Assembly (NCBI GenBank): GCA_023256455.1
Contig: JAGDXN010000039.1
Location: 17,956-29,921, forward strand
Source of the DNA: Cuniculiplasma sp.
Lineage (GTDB): Archaea; Thermoplasmatota; Thermoplasmata; Thermoplasmatales; Thermoplasmataceae
Direction: 5' to 3'
DNA: 11,966 nucleotides
This document shows, piece by piece, positions 6,252 through 11,966 of the stretch. The position numbers and the translations under genes are program-made. Every line of letters begins with the position of its first letter. Within the stretch, counting starts at the first letter, position 1. The notes below the pieces were generated by a model. It worked only from the letters and a program-made list of their open reading frames with translations, did no database searches and was not told the DNA's origin.

Positions 6252-7406
6252 GTGGCGCAGATCGTTAGAAAAAATTTCAGAAGTTATATAAATATTGTGG
6301 ACACAGTAATGGTCCTATTCATTCTAACCCTGACATTGGGTATTTCTATTTATGCAGCTGCAAGATTTTTAATATACGGAAAGGGTTCAGTTAGAAGTTT
6401 TGCCCTCGAAAAGTTTTTACTTGGCATATCAGGTGCATATTCCAACGTGGTAATTTCTTCAATAATATTCATCAGTGTACTTATCCTGCTTATACTATAT
6501 TTCTTAAGACAATCCAGAACTGGATCTGCTTCAGGGGATAATGGAAACGTTTCTGAAATCTATTTTTTTCTTTTCCTCTGGCTTTCTGCCATTTCTTCCA
6601 TAACGCCACAAATAAGCCACTTAAATTATTACTTTGGAGAATTGGGGCTGACCATATATTATGAGCAGTCTGCCATTTATTTTGCAATTATTTCCGTGGT
6701 CTTTGCAGTGATTTTTTTCACTGCCCTGAATATACATTTTGACATAGGAAATTTAAAGGCCCTTCTTGGAGGGCATAAATACAGAATGTTGTTGTATCTT
6801 TATTCCACCATTCCTGCTGCTGCAGCTGTGGGGGTTTTTACTCTTTTAAACACAATTTCTGATCTGTATATTCTTGGTTTCTTCATGATTTTTCTCTCCA
6901 TAATGGTATTCATACAGAGATATGGCATTGTGAGAGGATCGGCTGCACTTTTTGTGGTTTTCGGCTCAGAAATAGTTCCTAATTATTTCAAGCAAGTGAC
7001 ATCACCAATTTATGATATATTCCTCTTTGCCTTTCTCATACTTGGTTTCATATCCCTGCTTGTTCCATATAAAAACTATGCGGAAAAGAACCTCATGAAT
7101 AAAAGGTCAGCAGATCTTGATAGAAATGAAGATGGAATGGAAGGAAAGGAGAAGGAAGAAAATGAAACAAACCCAAATTATGTAACAGGCGATGGAGCAA
7201 AACCGCAGAAAGATCCAGGCATAAAGGATTCAAGGGAGATGGCTGATATTCTCTTTATAAGAGGAACATGCCCCCATTGCGATTCTGTTGAATTTTATCA
7301 AAATCAGGATGGCACACTGACATGTAAAAAATGCAAGGCCGTATTAACTGGTCACGAGACAGAATTCAATTCATTTAACATAAGCAAAGGAAGGAGACCC
7401 TTTTAG
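6252..7406 (+). CDS. Multi-TM protein with a C-terminal zinc ribbon, family not recognised
   Basis: The 384-residue protein has about seven or eight hydrophobic helices over residues 16-272, including about 18-40, 66-86, 101-120, 141-160, 178-200, 203-222 and 247-272. A charged, Glu/Lys/Asn-rich linker follows at about 275-330, then a compact zinc ribbon with CPHC (Cys340, Cys343) and CKKC (Cys358, Cys361). I do not recognise the membrane part, and no transporter or enzyme motif stands out. The ribbon should be cytosolic and could bind protein or nucleic acid. The start is GTG at 6252: an in-frame TGA lies three codons upstream, and the nearby ATG at 6242 is out of frame. The 3' end, beyond the ribbon, overlaps the convergent MFS gene by 36 bases. 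Confidence 0.75.
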   Translation: MAQIVRKNFRSYINIVDTVMVLFILTLTLGISIYAAARFLIYGKGSVRSFALEKFLLGISGAYSNVVISSIIFISVLILLILYFLRQSRTGSASGDNGNVSEIYFFLFLWLSAISSITPQISHLNYYFGELGLTIYYEQSAIYFAIISVVFAVIFFTALNIHFDIGNLKALLGGHKYRMLLYLYSTIPAAAAVGVFTLLNTISDLYILGFFMIFLSIMVFIQRYGIVRGSAALFVVFGSEIVPNYFKQVTSPIYDIFLFAFLILGFISLLVPYKNYAEKNLMNKRSADLDRNEDGMEGKEKEENETNPNYVTGDGAKPQKDPGIKDSREMADILFIRGTCPHCDSVEFYQNQDGTLTCKKCKAVLTGHETEFNSFNISKGRRPF

Positions 7407-8483
7407 ATATATGAAATAAATTATGAATGAGTATATGAGTGATGGGATAAACATCAGGAGGCTCACATCAATCCCGTAAAGTGAAAGGAGTGTCCCACCA
7501 AGAAGGGTTCCAGAAACATAACCGATGGAGAACAGTGTTTCGTAAAAAAACACTCCGTTCCTGGGGCTTTCACTCTTTCCTATAAGGCTTAAAAGTTTGG
7601 AAAAACTGAAACTCCCTCCGAATCCTCCGAGGAAAAGAGAAAGGGAAATCACCACATAATTTGTGGATATGAAAAGAAGGAGAAAGGAGGATGCAAGGAG
7701 AGACGAAATCCATGAAAATTTGGGATAGTTGTTGTTCTTTAAGGTTCCTGCATAGATCGATCCAAGGGCAAAGGCTATGCCAGATATGGCCAGAAGAGCC
7801 CCTATCTCAAGATAGGAATAGTTTGAATTCTTCAGAAAGGGAACAAGGACATAACTGGAGTATCCCAAAAAGATGCCCACAAAGGTCATGGGAAGAAGAA
7901 GTATGAATTTCAGGTCACCCTTCTTCGTTATTCTTCTCTCAACCGAATCCATGGGTTGAATCAAAAATCCGATTATGGAAGTTACAATAACCAGTACATA
8001 CACTGCATTAAAACCCACATACTGGAGAAGGGCCCCTGAAAAAATTGGAAATAGACCTGATGGAATTGCCCAGGCGGCAGAGTATTTTTCAGCATTTCCT
8101 TCAACACCAATCAGGCCTGTTTCTATCTCCACAGATATCCACCACATACTCTGAAAGAATCCGGTTATGCCAATTATAAATACGTAAATGAAAATATTAT
8201 TATCTACAAAAATCAAAATCGTGGAAAACAATGCAATAACAACGTAAGGCGCTTTCATTGCAAAGTTCAGGGCTCTCCTTCCTAAAAATCGGAATGAAAA
8301 GGAAACAATGACAAAGGGGAATGATGTAAGTGTACCAATCATCCCTATTTCCTGGTATGACATTTTATCAAGTGCAAGCTTGAGGGGAAATGTGAAGCTG
8401 AGCCACAGCCAGCTGATTGAAAATAATACTGTCGCAATGGATAGATATTTTATATTCTCTATATTTTTAGAGTATCTGTGCAT
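7371..8483 (-). CDS. Major facilitator superfamily permease
   Basis: The 370-residue integral membrane protein has about eleven or twelve hydrophobic helices in two halves, separated by a charged central loop (DSVERRITKKGDLKF, about 179-193). Family traits include the helix 2-3 region FRFLGRRAL (about 64-72), which resembles the MFS loop, and glycine-rich helices such as LFLGGFGGSFSF and IGYVSGTLLGGTLLSLYG. It is slightly shorter than the typical 390-420 residues. The substrate cannot be inferred. It starts at ATG 8483, with a TATA-like element about 29 bases upstream. It is divergent from rpl10e, and its 3' end overlaps the convergent zinc-ribbon membrane protein gene by 36 bases. Confidence 0.87.
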   Translation of the reverse strand: MHRYSKNIENIKYLSIATVLFSISWLWLSFTFPLKLALDKMSYQEIGMIGTLTSFPFVIVSFSFRFLGRRALNFAMKAPYVVIALFSTILIFVDNNIFIYVFIIGITGFFQSMWWISVEIETGLIGVEGNAEKYSAAWAIPSGLFPIFSGALLQYVGFNAVYVLVIVTSIIGFLIQPMDSVERRITKKGDLKFILLLPMTFVGIFLGYSSYVLVPFLKNSNYSYLEIGALLAISGIAFALGSIYAGTLKNNNYPKFSWISSLLASSFLLLFISTNYVVISLSLFLGGFGGSFSFSKLLSLIGKSESPRNGVFFYETLFSIGYVSGTLLGGTLLSLYGIDVSLLMFIPSLIYSFIIYFIYLKGSPSFAYVK

Positions 8484-8507
8484 CTGTGGGAAGGAAATTT
8501 AAGGGCC

Positions 8508-8517
8508 GTATTAAAAT
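8508..8517 (-). promoter_or_regulatory. TATA-like element of the MFS permease
   Basis: ATTTTAATAC on the minus strand is centred about 29 bases upstream of ATG 8483, as expected for a nearly leaderless transcript. Confidence 0.4.
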
Positions 8518-8581
8518 CTATTATAATAAACAACATAAAAGAGTGGAACGGCAAAACAGGATTTTGATTGATGTAGTTGAG

Positions 8582-8592
8582 TTTTTATATAG
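8582..8592 (+). promoter_or_regulatory. Strong TATA box of rpl10e
   Basis: TTTTTATATAG is close to the archaeal consensus and centred 29 bases before the rpl10e ATG. It predicts a start at about 8614 and a leaderless or nearly leaderless mRNA. It is the best promoter in the window, as fits a ribosomal protein gene. Confidence 0.65.
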
Positions 8593-8616
8593 CTTAGTAT
8601 TCACCATAGGATAACG

Positions 8617-9147
8617 ATGGTAACGAAACCAGCCAGAATGTACACAAAGATTACAGGTCCAGCATATACAAGAAGAGAGTTCATGGGAGGAGTGCCCTAT
8701 CCCAAAATAACCACGTTTACTCACGGAAATCAGAAGAAGGACTTTCCAATTGAGTTAAAAATGATCGCAAGAGAGAGTTGCCAGGTAAGGCATTCTGCCC
8801 TTGAAGCTGCGAGGATTTCCATAAACAGGAAGCTCACAGAATCTCTGGGAGTTGAGAATTTTTATTTTCAGATTAGACCCTATCCTCACCATGTAATAAG
8901 GGAGCACAAGATGGCAACCGGAGCTGGTGCTGATAGGATTTCAAGTGGAATGAGGGCGGCCTTTGGAAGACCTGTAGGAACGGCAGCAAGGGTACACGCC
9001 GGAGATATAGTTATTATTGCAAGAGTAACTGTTGAAGGCGCAAAGCAGATGAAAGAGGCCCTTCACAAAGCTTCCATAAAGCTTCCAACCCCATGTGATA
9101 TAGAAATAAGCAAGGGAAAGGAACTGGCAGGAAAAATAGGAATTTAA
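8617..9147 (+). CDS. rpl10e: Large-subunit ribosomal protein L10e (uL16)
   Basis: This is the archaeal/eukaryotic L10e, the counterpart of bacterial L16, which sits near the A site and GTPase centre of the large subunit. The 176 residues are of full archaeal length. Characteristic stretches are KPARMYTKITGPAYTRREFM (4-23), HSALEAARISINRKL (59-73), FYFQIRPYPHHVIREHKMA (82-100), the internal loop ATGAGADRISSGMRAAFGRP (100-119) and the C-terminal GTAARVHAGD. It starts at ATG 8617, correctly spaced from a strong TATA box. It appears monocistronic: the MFS gene is divergent upstream, and downstream is a 501-base gap. Confidence 0.97.
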   Translation: MVTKPARMYTKITGPAYTRREFMGGVPYPKITTFTHGNQKKDFPIELKMIARESCQVRHSALEAARISINRKLTESLGVENFYFQIRPYPHHVIREHKMATGAGADRISSGMRAAFGRPVGTAARVHAGDIVIIARVTVEGAKQMKEALHKASIKLPTPCDIEISKGKELAGKIGI

Positions 9148-9253
9148 GGTAAAAAATTTAGAGCGTCTCATCTTTCATGGGATATACAAAAATTTTCTAA
9201 TTTTATCTATAGAAATGATATTTTGGGTTATGTATGTGTGTAAGTATTGTTAA

Positions 9254-9313
9254 TTATAAAGATCCAAGACAATATTGTTTCGCATGATAAGAGGTTAAGA
9301 AGTTATAAAGATC
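9254..9313. repeat. 11-base direct repeats TTATAAAGATC
   Basis: TTATAAAGATC occurs exactly at 9254-9264 and at 9303-9313, 49 bases apart. A TATTGTT heptamer is also repeated nearby (9245-9251 and 9273-9279), and GATCT-TT-AGATC (9310-9321) forms a small dyad at the second copy. Their role is unknown. Confidence 0.45.
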
Positions 9314-9365
9314 TTTAGATCCCTAAGGTCCTGAACTTTTTAAATATATTTGGATTATCCTGTAT

Positions 9366-9492
9366 ATGGTTAGTTATATTCCTGAGTACCTATCAAACAA
9401 ATATTGACATTATGAGAATTCAAGAAATCGTTTCAGTCCAAGCATTATTGGGAATGACTGAGTCATCTGATCTTCTTGCAATAAGTAAGTGA
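9366..9492 (+). pseudogene. Possible decayed or chance small coding frames
   Basis: An ATG at 9366 lies about 24 bases after the TATA-like TTTTTAAATATAT (9337-9349). It opens MVSYIPEYLSNKY before a TGA at 9405-9407; the same frame continues as plausible protein (HYENSRNRFSPSIIGND) to another TGA. A second frame, open from 9319, contains ATG 9412 and a 26-residue frame (MRIQEIVSVQALLGM...) ending at TGA 9490-9492. This could be a gene broken by stops or frameshift, perhaps transposase-like debris, but no motif proves it. Confidence 0.2.
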
Positions 9493-9574
9493 TTTTCCCT
9501 TACACAATAAGGTAAATTTAGGAATTTAATTCATGCATTTTACACAGTATAATCCATATTTTTTAGGACCAGTT

Positions 9575-9652
9575 ATGGCTATAAAATTTTGCACACATAT
9601 GTGGTGCATAGGGAATAATTGTTTTAAGTCTATTTTTCCAAAAAAATTTTAA
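9575..9652 (+). CDS. Possible 25-residue cysteine-containing micro-ORF
   Basis: ATG at 9575 follows TATAAT (9548-9553) by about 25 bases, the leaderless spacing. The frame codes 25 residues beginning MAIKFCTHMWCIGNNC, with three Cys and one Trp, and ends at a TAA that overlaps the convergent agmatinase stop. The palindrome CACATATGTG lies inside it. I know no family match, and chance is likely at this length. Confidence 0.15.
   Translation: MAIKFCTHMWCIGNNCFKSIFPKKF
9640..9646 (-). terminator. T-run terminator after agmatinase
   Basis: On the minus strand seven T residues begin 6 bases after the agmatinase TAA (TAA-AATTTTTTTGG read from 9651). This is a typical archaeal T-tract terminator for the aIF5A-agmatinase transcript. 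Confidence 0.45.
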
Positions 9653-10554
9653 AATTTCATGGTCGTTTCTCTGGACCCGATAAAATCCTGAATTAATTTT
9701 GCTGCAAGCATTGAGGTATTTCCATTATCGAAGTCTGGTGTAAATTCCACGATATCAAAACCGTTTGTAATTTTGGCGGTTTTTCTTATCAAATACCTTA
9801 CATCAGTGTCCTTGAGACCGTAGGGCTCTGGGGTTCCAACACCAGGTGCATACGCAGGATCTATACCGTCCATGTCTATGGAAAAATAGATCTGTTTTTC
9901 CATCCTGGGTGAATATTTGAGAAATACTTTTTCGATTCCCTCAGATTTTATCTCTTCGGCCCTTACAAAGGTTACCTTTTTGAAGTCTGGATCCTCAAAT
10001 TCCTCTCTCGAAGTGGATCTGGTGCCAAAGGAGAAAATCTTACCCTCTCCAAGAACTTCCAGTGATCTTCTTGTTGCGCAGGCATGATTGTTTTTATGTC
10101 CCATGTAGGAGAATCTGAAGTCGGAGTGTGCATCGATGATTATCATCCCGTGTTCCTTAAAATTCCTGATGGAACCACCGGTTATGGAATGCTCCCCACC
10201 TATCATAATGGGTATTTTTCCATCCTTTCTTATTATGGCCACAACCTCAGATACCAGATCAACAGTCTCATCTGGGTCTTCATTTACACCTATATCTCCA
10301 AGATCACATATGGGGATTTCTGTAAAATCGATATCATATGTGACGTCATAGGATTCAAGATTATCGTAGGCCCTCCTTACTTCCGTGGGTCCTCTTGAGG
10401 ATCCTCTTCGAAAAGAGGACGTATAATCGAACGGGACGCCAAATATCACATACCTGGCATCCTCATAATCGTACTGTGCGTCTGCAATTTTTTTAAGCGA
10501 AAGGTAGGCTGAAAGCTCTACAGCATGATCTTTCTGGTTCCCATTGCTTCCCAA
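9649..10554 (-). CDS. speB: Agmatinase (ureohydrolase family)
   Basis: Agmatinase hydrolyses agmatine to putrescine and urea, supplying polyamines. The 301-residue protein carries all binuclear Mn motifs: GGEHS (His122), DAHSD (Asp141, His143, Asp145) and SIDMDGIDP (Asp227, Asp229). It also has APGVGTPEP and, near the C-terminus, VEFTPDFD. The N-terminal [21 protein letters not shown] matches agmatinases more than arginases. The start is TTG at 10554. It overlaps the 3' end of the aIF5A gene by 37 bases, with a perfect GGAGGT 6 bases before it, and no in-frame ATG is close enough. Sharing an operon with aIF5A, whose lysine is hypusinated from a polyamine, strongly favours a polyamine role. 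I recall similar pairings in other archaea. Confidence 0.93.
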   Translation of the reverse strand: MGSNGNQKDHAVELSAYLSLKKIADAQYDYEDARYVIFGVPFDYTSSFRRGSSRGPTEVRRAYDNLESYDVTYDIDFTEIPICDLGDIGVNEDPDETVDLVSEVVAIIRKDGKIPIMIGGEHSITGGSIRNFKEHGMIIIDAHSDFRFSYMGHKNNHACATRRSLEVLGEGKIFSFGTRSTSREEFEDPDFKKVTFVRAEEIKSEGIEKVFLKYSPRMEKQIYFSIDMDGIDPAYAPGVGTPEPYGLKDTDVRYLIRKTAKITNGFDIVEFTPDFDNGNTSMLAAKLIQDFIGSRETTMKF

Positions 10555-10901
10555 TAAGATACCTCCGTACCTGCCTTTACCTTTTCTGCCTCTTCATCTG
10601 TAAGTGGCATTACGAACGTTTCAAAGGTCTCGCTGTCCATCAACTGGGCTTCCTTATTATTCACGCTCAGAACCTGTGCGTTCTTCTTCTCTATTATGGG
10701 AACCTTAACTTTGTGCTTGACAGGATATACAACACTTCTCTTCTGATTGTCGAATATCCCTATGGCAACAATTCTCCCCTTAGCTTCTCCGTGCTTTCCC
10801 GGCTTTGACATATTAATCTCCATAATTTTGCATGGAGCATCATCTATTAACATGTACCTTCCAACTTTCAATTCTCTAACTTCAGCCTCTTGCCAACTCA
10901 T
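10518..10901 (-). CDS. eif5a: Translation factor aIF5A (hypusine-containing)
   Basis: aIF5A (EF-P homologue) relieves ribosome stalling and is modified to hypusine or deoxyhypusine on one lysine. The 127 residues show an N-terminal SH3-like domain with the modification loop [10 protein letters not shown], placing the modified residue at Lys36, and a C-terminal OB-fold ending [11 protein letters not shown]. The length is normal for archaea. It starts at ATG 10899-10901, with a TATA-like element near 10928-10937 giving a leader of about 5 bases. It is the first gene of an operon with agmatinase, and its last 37 bases overlap the start of that gene. Deoxyhypusine synthase is not in the window. 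Confidence 0.97.
   Translation of the reverse strand: MSWQEAEVRELKVGRYMLIDDAPCKIMEINMSKPGKHGEAKGRIVAIGIFDNQKRSVVYPVKHKVKVPIIEKKNAQVLSVNNKEAQLMDSETFETFVMPLTDEEAEKVKAGTEVSYWEAMGTRKIML
10561..10566 (-). promoter_or_regulatory. Shine-Dalgarno of agmatinase inside the aIF5A gene
   Basis: GGAGGT on the minus strand is a perfect match to the anti-SD and lies 6 bases before the agmatinase TTG (10554), while still within the aIF5A coding sequence. It fixes the TTG start and suggests that both proteins come from one mRNA, with translational coupling. Confidence 0.75.
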
Positions 10902-10927
10902 TTACATCCCTGCCTTATTGGTTTTAG

Positions 10928-10937
10928 TTTTATAATA
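10928..10937 (-). promoter_or_regulatory. TATA box of the aIF5A-agmatinase operon
   Basis: TATTATAAAA on the minus strand is centred about 31 bases before the aIF5A ATG. It predicts a start at about 10906 and a leader of roughly 5 bases. It stands back to back with the promoter of the divergent membrane protein gene. Confidence 0.5.
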
Positions 10938-10962
10938 TTGTCTATTAATCTTTGTGTTATCC

Positions 10963-10970
10963 TAATATAT
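10963..10970 (+). promoter_or_regulatory. TATA-like element of the right-edge membrane protein
   Basis: TAATATAT is centred about 28 bases before the ATG at 10995, the leaderless spacing. The 93-base gap to aIF5A thus carries two divergent promoters. Confidence 0.4.
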
Positions 10971-10994
10971 CAAGTAAGTATATAATTGATTTGA

Positions 10995-11966
10995 ATGAGG
11001 CTTCAACTGGAACTTATTAAGATAAATTATTTAGTACTCTCAATAATTTTAATCCTGCTCGCCATTTTCATAATTCAGATTTTTTATCTTGATCTCGCTG
11101 TCTATGGGGTTCCGGGCCAGGAGCTCGTGACATTCTATTACTATGGTATAATATATACAGTTGCAGCTGTTTTGTTTTCGTCCTTAATCAGAAAATTTGG
11201 AGAGAAAAAGGATAGATTAAGCCAGATACCGTACTCCTTCAACATTATCCTCGGCGGCCTCTGGATCCTTGACGGACTGCTCCAGTTCCAGCCTCAGATG
11301 CCTTATGCATTCCTGACGTTTGTAATACAACCTTCCATTGTATCCATAAACAATATTCCGATTCAAAATTTCCTTTATTTGGGTTACAATTTATGGGCAA
11401 CCCATCCATTCCAGTTTGATGCTCTCTCCGGTGCATTGCAGATTTTTATAGGTTATTCCTTTCTGATTAATCGTTCTGAGAGGATTTTGAAATTCATATC
11501 CATAATCTCTATTGTGTGGGCATTGGTAATATGGATTTTTGGTGAGGGATTTGGGGGCATACCTGAGATTGGGGTATCTATATTAACAGGTTTTCCAGGC
11601 TCAGCCCTCCTTTACGCCATTTTGGCGATCCCCTTTATCAGTACAAGGTTTAATTCTAGGGGATATCTTCAATCTTTCCTTTTGAAATCAGCCTTTTTTG
11701 TGCTTGTTATTTCCGTAATTTTGCAATTAATTCCTGCCAATGGCTACTGGAATAAGGGTATATTTTCCCAGTTAATATTCAGTAACACTTTTAATCAAGG
11801 AGAATCTCCATTACTTTACAATATATTGAACGGGATATGGCCCATATTGATTTATCACACTGAATATTTGAATATATTTCTTTCCTTGCTATTGATATCA
11901 TCCAGTCTTCTGATCTTCTCCAGAAATAAAATCGGCTATCTAATTCCGATTGTATTCATAACAGTA
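10995..11966 (+). CDS. Multi-pass membrane protein, open to the window edge (3' part missing)
   Basis: An uninterrupted frame of 324 codons runs from ATG 10995 to the last base of the window. Hydrophobic helices are visible at about 10-31, 45-65, 83-97, 145-157, 165-181, 204-215, 228-244, 288-297 and 303-317, consistent with a polytopic membrane protein. Two conserved-looking motifs stand out: GGLWILDGLLQFQPQMP (87-103) and IWIFGEGFGGIPEIG (169-183), the latter followed by a glycine-rich segment, FPGSALLYAILA. From memory these recall an unnamed multi-pass family also present in Actinobacteria, but I cannot name a function. No signal peptide is needed, as the first helix is the anchor. It is divergent from aIF5A. 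The stop codon lies outside the window. Confidence 0.8.
   Translation, partial: MRLQLELIKINYLVLSIILILLAIFIIQIFYLDLAVYGVPGQELVTFYYYGIIYTVAAVLFSSLIRKFGEKKDRLSQIPYSFNIILGGLWILDGLLQFQPQMPYAFLTFVIQPSIVSINNIPIQNFLYLGYNLWATHPFQFDALSGALQIFIGYSFLINRSERILKFISIISIVWALVIWIFGEGFGGIPEIGVSILTGFPGSALLYAILAIPFISTRFNSRGYLQSFLLKSAFFVLVISVILQLIPANGYWNKGIFSQLIFSNTFNQGESPLLYNILNGIWPILIYHTEYLNIFLSLLLISSSLLIFSRNKIGYLIPIVFITV

Larger units (their letters stand above)
9148..9648. other. 501-base gap between convergent rpl10e and agmatinase genes
   Basis: No convincing gene is seen, and I found no tRNA, rRNA or CRISPR pattern. The stretch is A/T-rich, with T-rich tracts after rpl10e (about 9193-9209) and a T-run next to the agmatinase stop. 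It also contains a perfect palindrome ACAATATTGT (9269-9278), an 11-base direct repeat, a possible decayed reading frame (9366-9492), a small stem CCTTA-N5-TAAGG (9498-9512), the palindrome CACATATGTG (9594-9603), and two TATA-like sites each about 26 bases before an ATG. A small RNA, a decayed gene or an origin-type element all remain possible. For two genes ending toward each other this gap is much longer than the others in the window. Confidence 0.6.

Noticed and set aside
6242..6268. ATG at 6242 as start of the zinc-ribbon membrane protein
   Set aside because: It is out of frame and meets a stop after eight codons; the GTG at 6252 is used instead.
8941..9171. 76-codon minus-strand frame over the rpl10e 3' end
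   Set aside because: rpl10e is unmistakable, and the minus frame is its shadow.
9284..9334. C/D box sRNA: ATGATAA (C-like) and CTGA (D box)
   Set aside because: The C box has a mismatch, spacing is not typical, and no C'/D' pair is visible.
9327..9570. GGTCCT/AGGACC inverted repeat (9327-9332, 9565-9570) flanking 244 bases as possible terminal repeats of a decayed insertion element
   Set aside because: The match is only 6 bases, does not extend, and no target duplication is visible.
11245..11436. 63-codon minus-strand frame in the right-edge gene
   Set aside because: It lies inside an uninterrupted 324-codon plus-strand membrane protein frame.

Overview
The window is archaeal and most likely from a Thermoplasmatales-type euryarchaeon of moderate-to-low GC (Ferroplasma, Cuniculiplasma or Thermoplasma relatives). 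It carries an Orc1/Cdc6 initiator, a hypusine-type translation factor aIF5A and archaeal ribosomal protein L10e. Arg is coded mostly by AGA/AGG and Ile often by ATA. Most genes have a TATA-like element about 26 bases before the start codon, the pattern expected of leaderless transcripts. The genus is inference; the archaeal assignment is firm.

Left part (1-4600): the 5' part of pdxS (PLP synthase, cut by the window edge) and a LysE-type exporter lie on the minus strand. A plus-strand UPF0173 beta-lactamase-fold hydrolase follows, then minus-strand orc1/cdc6 with a FolC-type ligase upstream of it. The folC-orc1 gap and the folC 3' end hold short inverted and direct repeats, a plausible but unproven origin-proximal element.

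Middle (4600-8500): an AlaX-family protein has lost all four canonical metal-ligand residues. Next come a two-TM protein with a large extracytoplasmic domain, a possible 21-residue basic micro-ORF, a multi-TM protein with a cytosolic-type C-terminal zinc ribbon, and an MFS permease. Two convergent pairs overlap at their 3' ends, by 20 and 36 bases.

Right part (8500-11966): rpl10e has a textbook TATA box. It is followed by a 501-base gap with no convincing gene, holding direct repeats, a palindrome and possible decayed or micro-ORFs. Then a minus-strand aIF5A-agmatinase operon overlaps by 37 bases, with a perfect GGAGGT inside the aIF5A gene serving the TTG start of agmatinase. A plus-strand multi-pass membrane protein runs open off the right edge.

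The clearest functional link is aIF5A with agmatinase. Agmatinase makes putrescine from agmatine, and polyamine feeds hypusination of the aIF5A lysine. The most unusual protein is the metal-site-less AlaX homologue.
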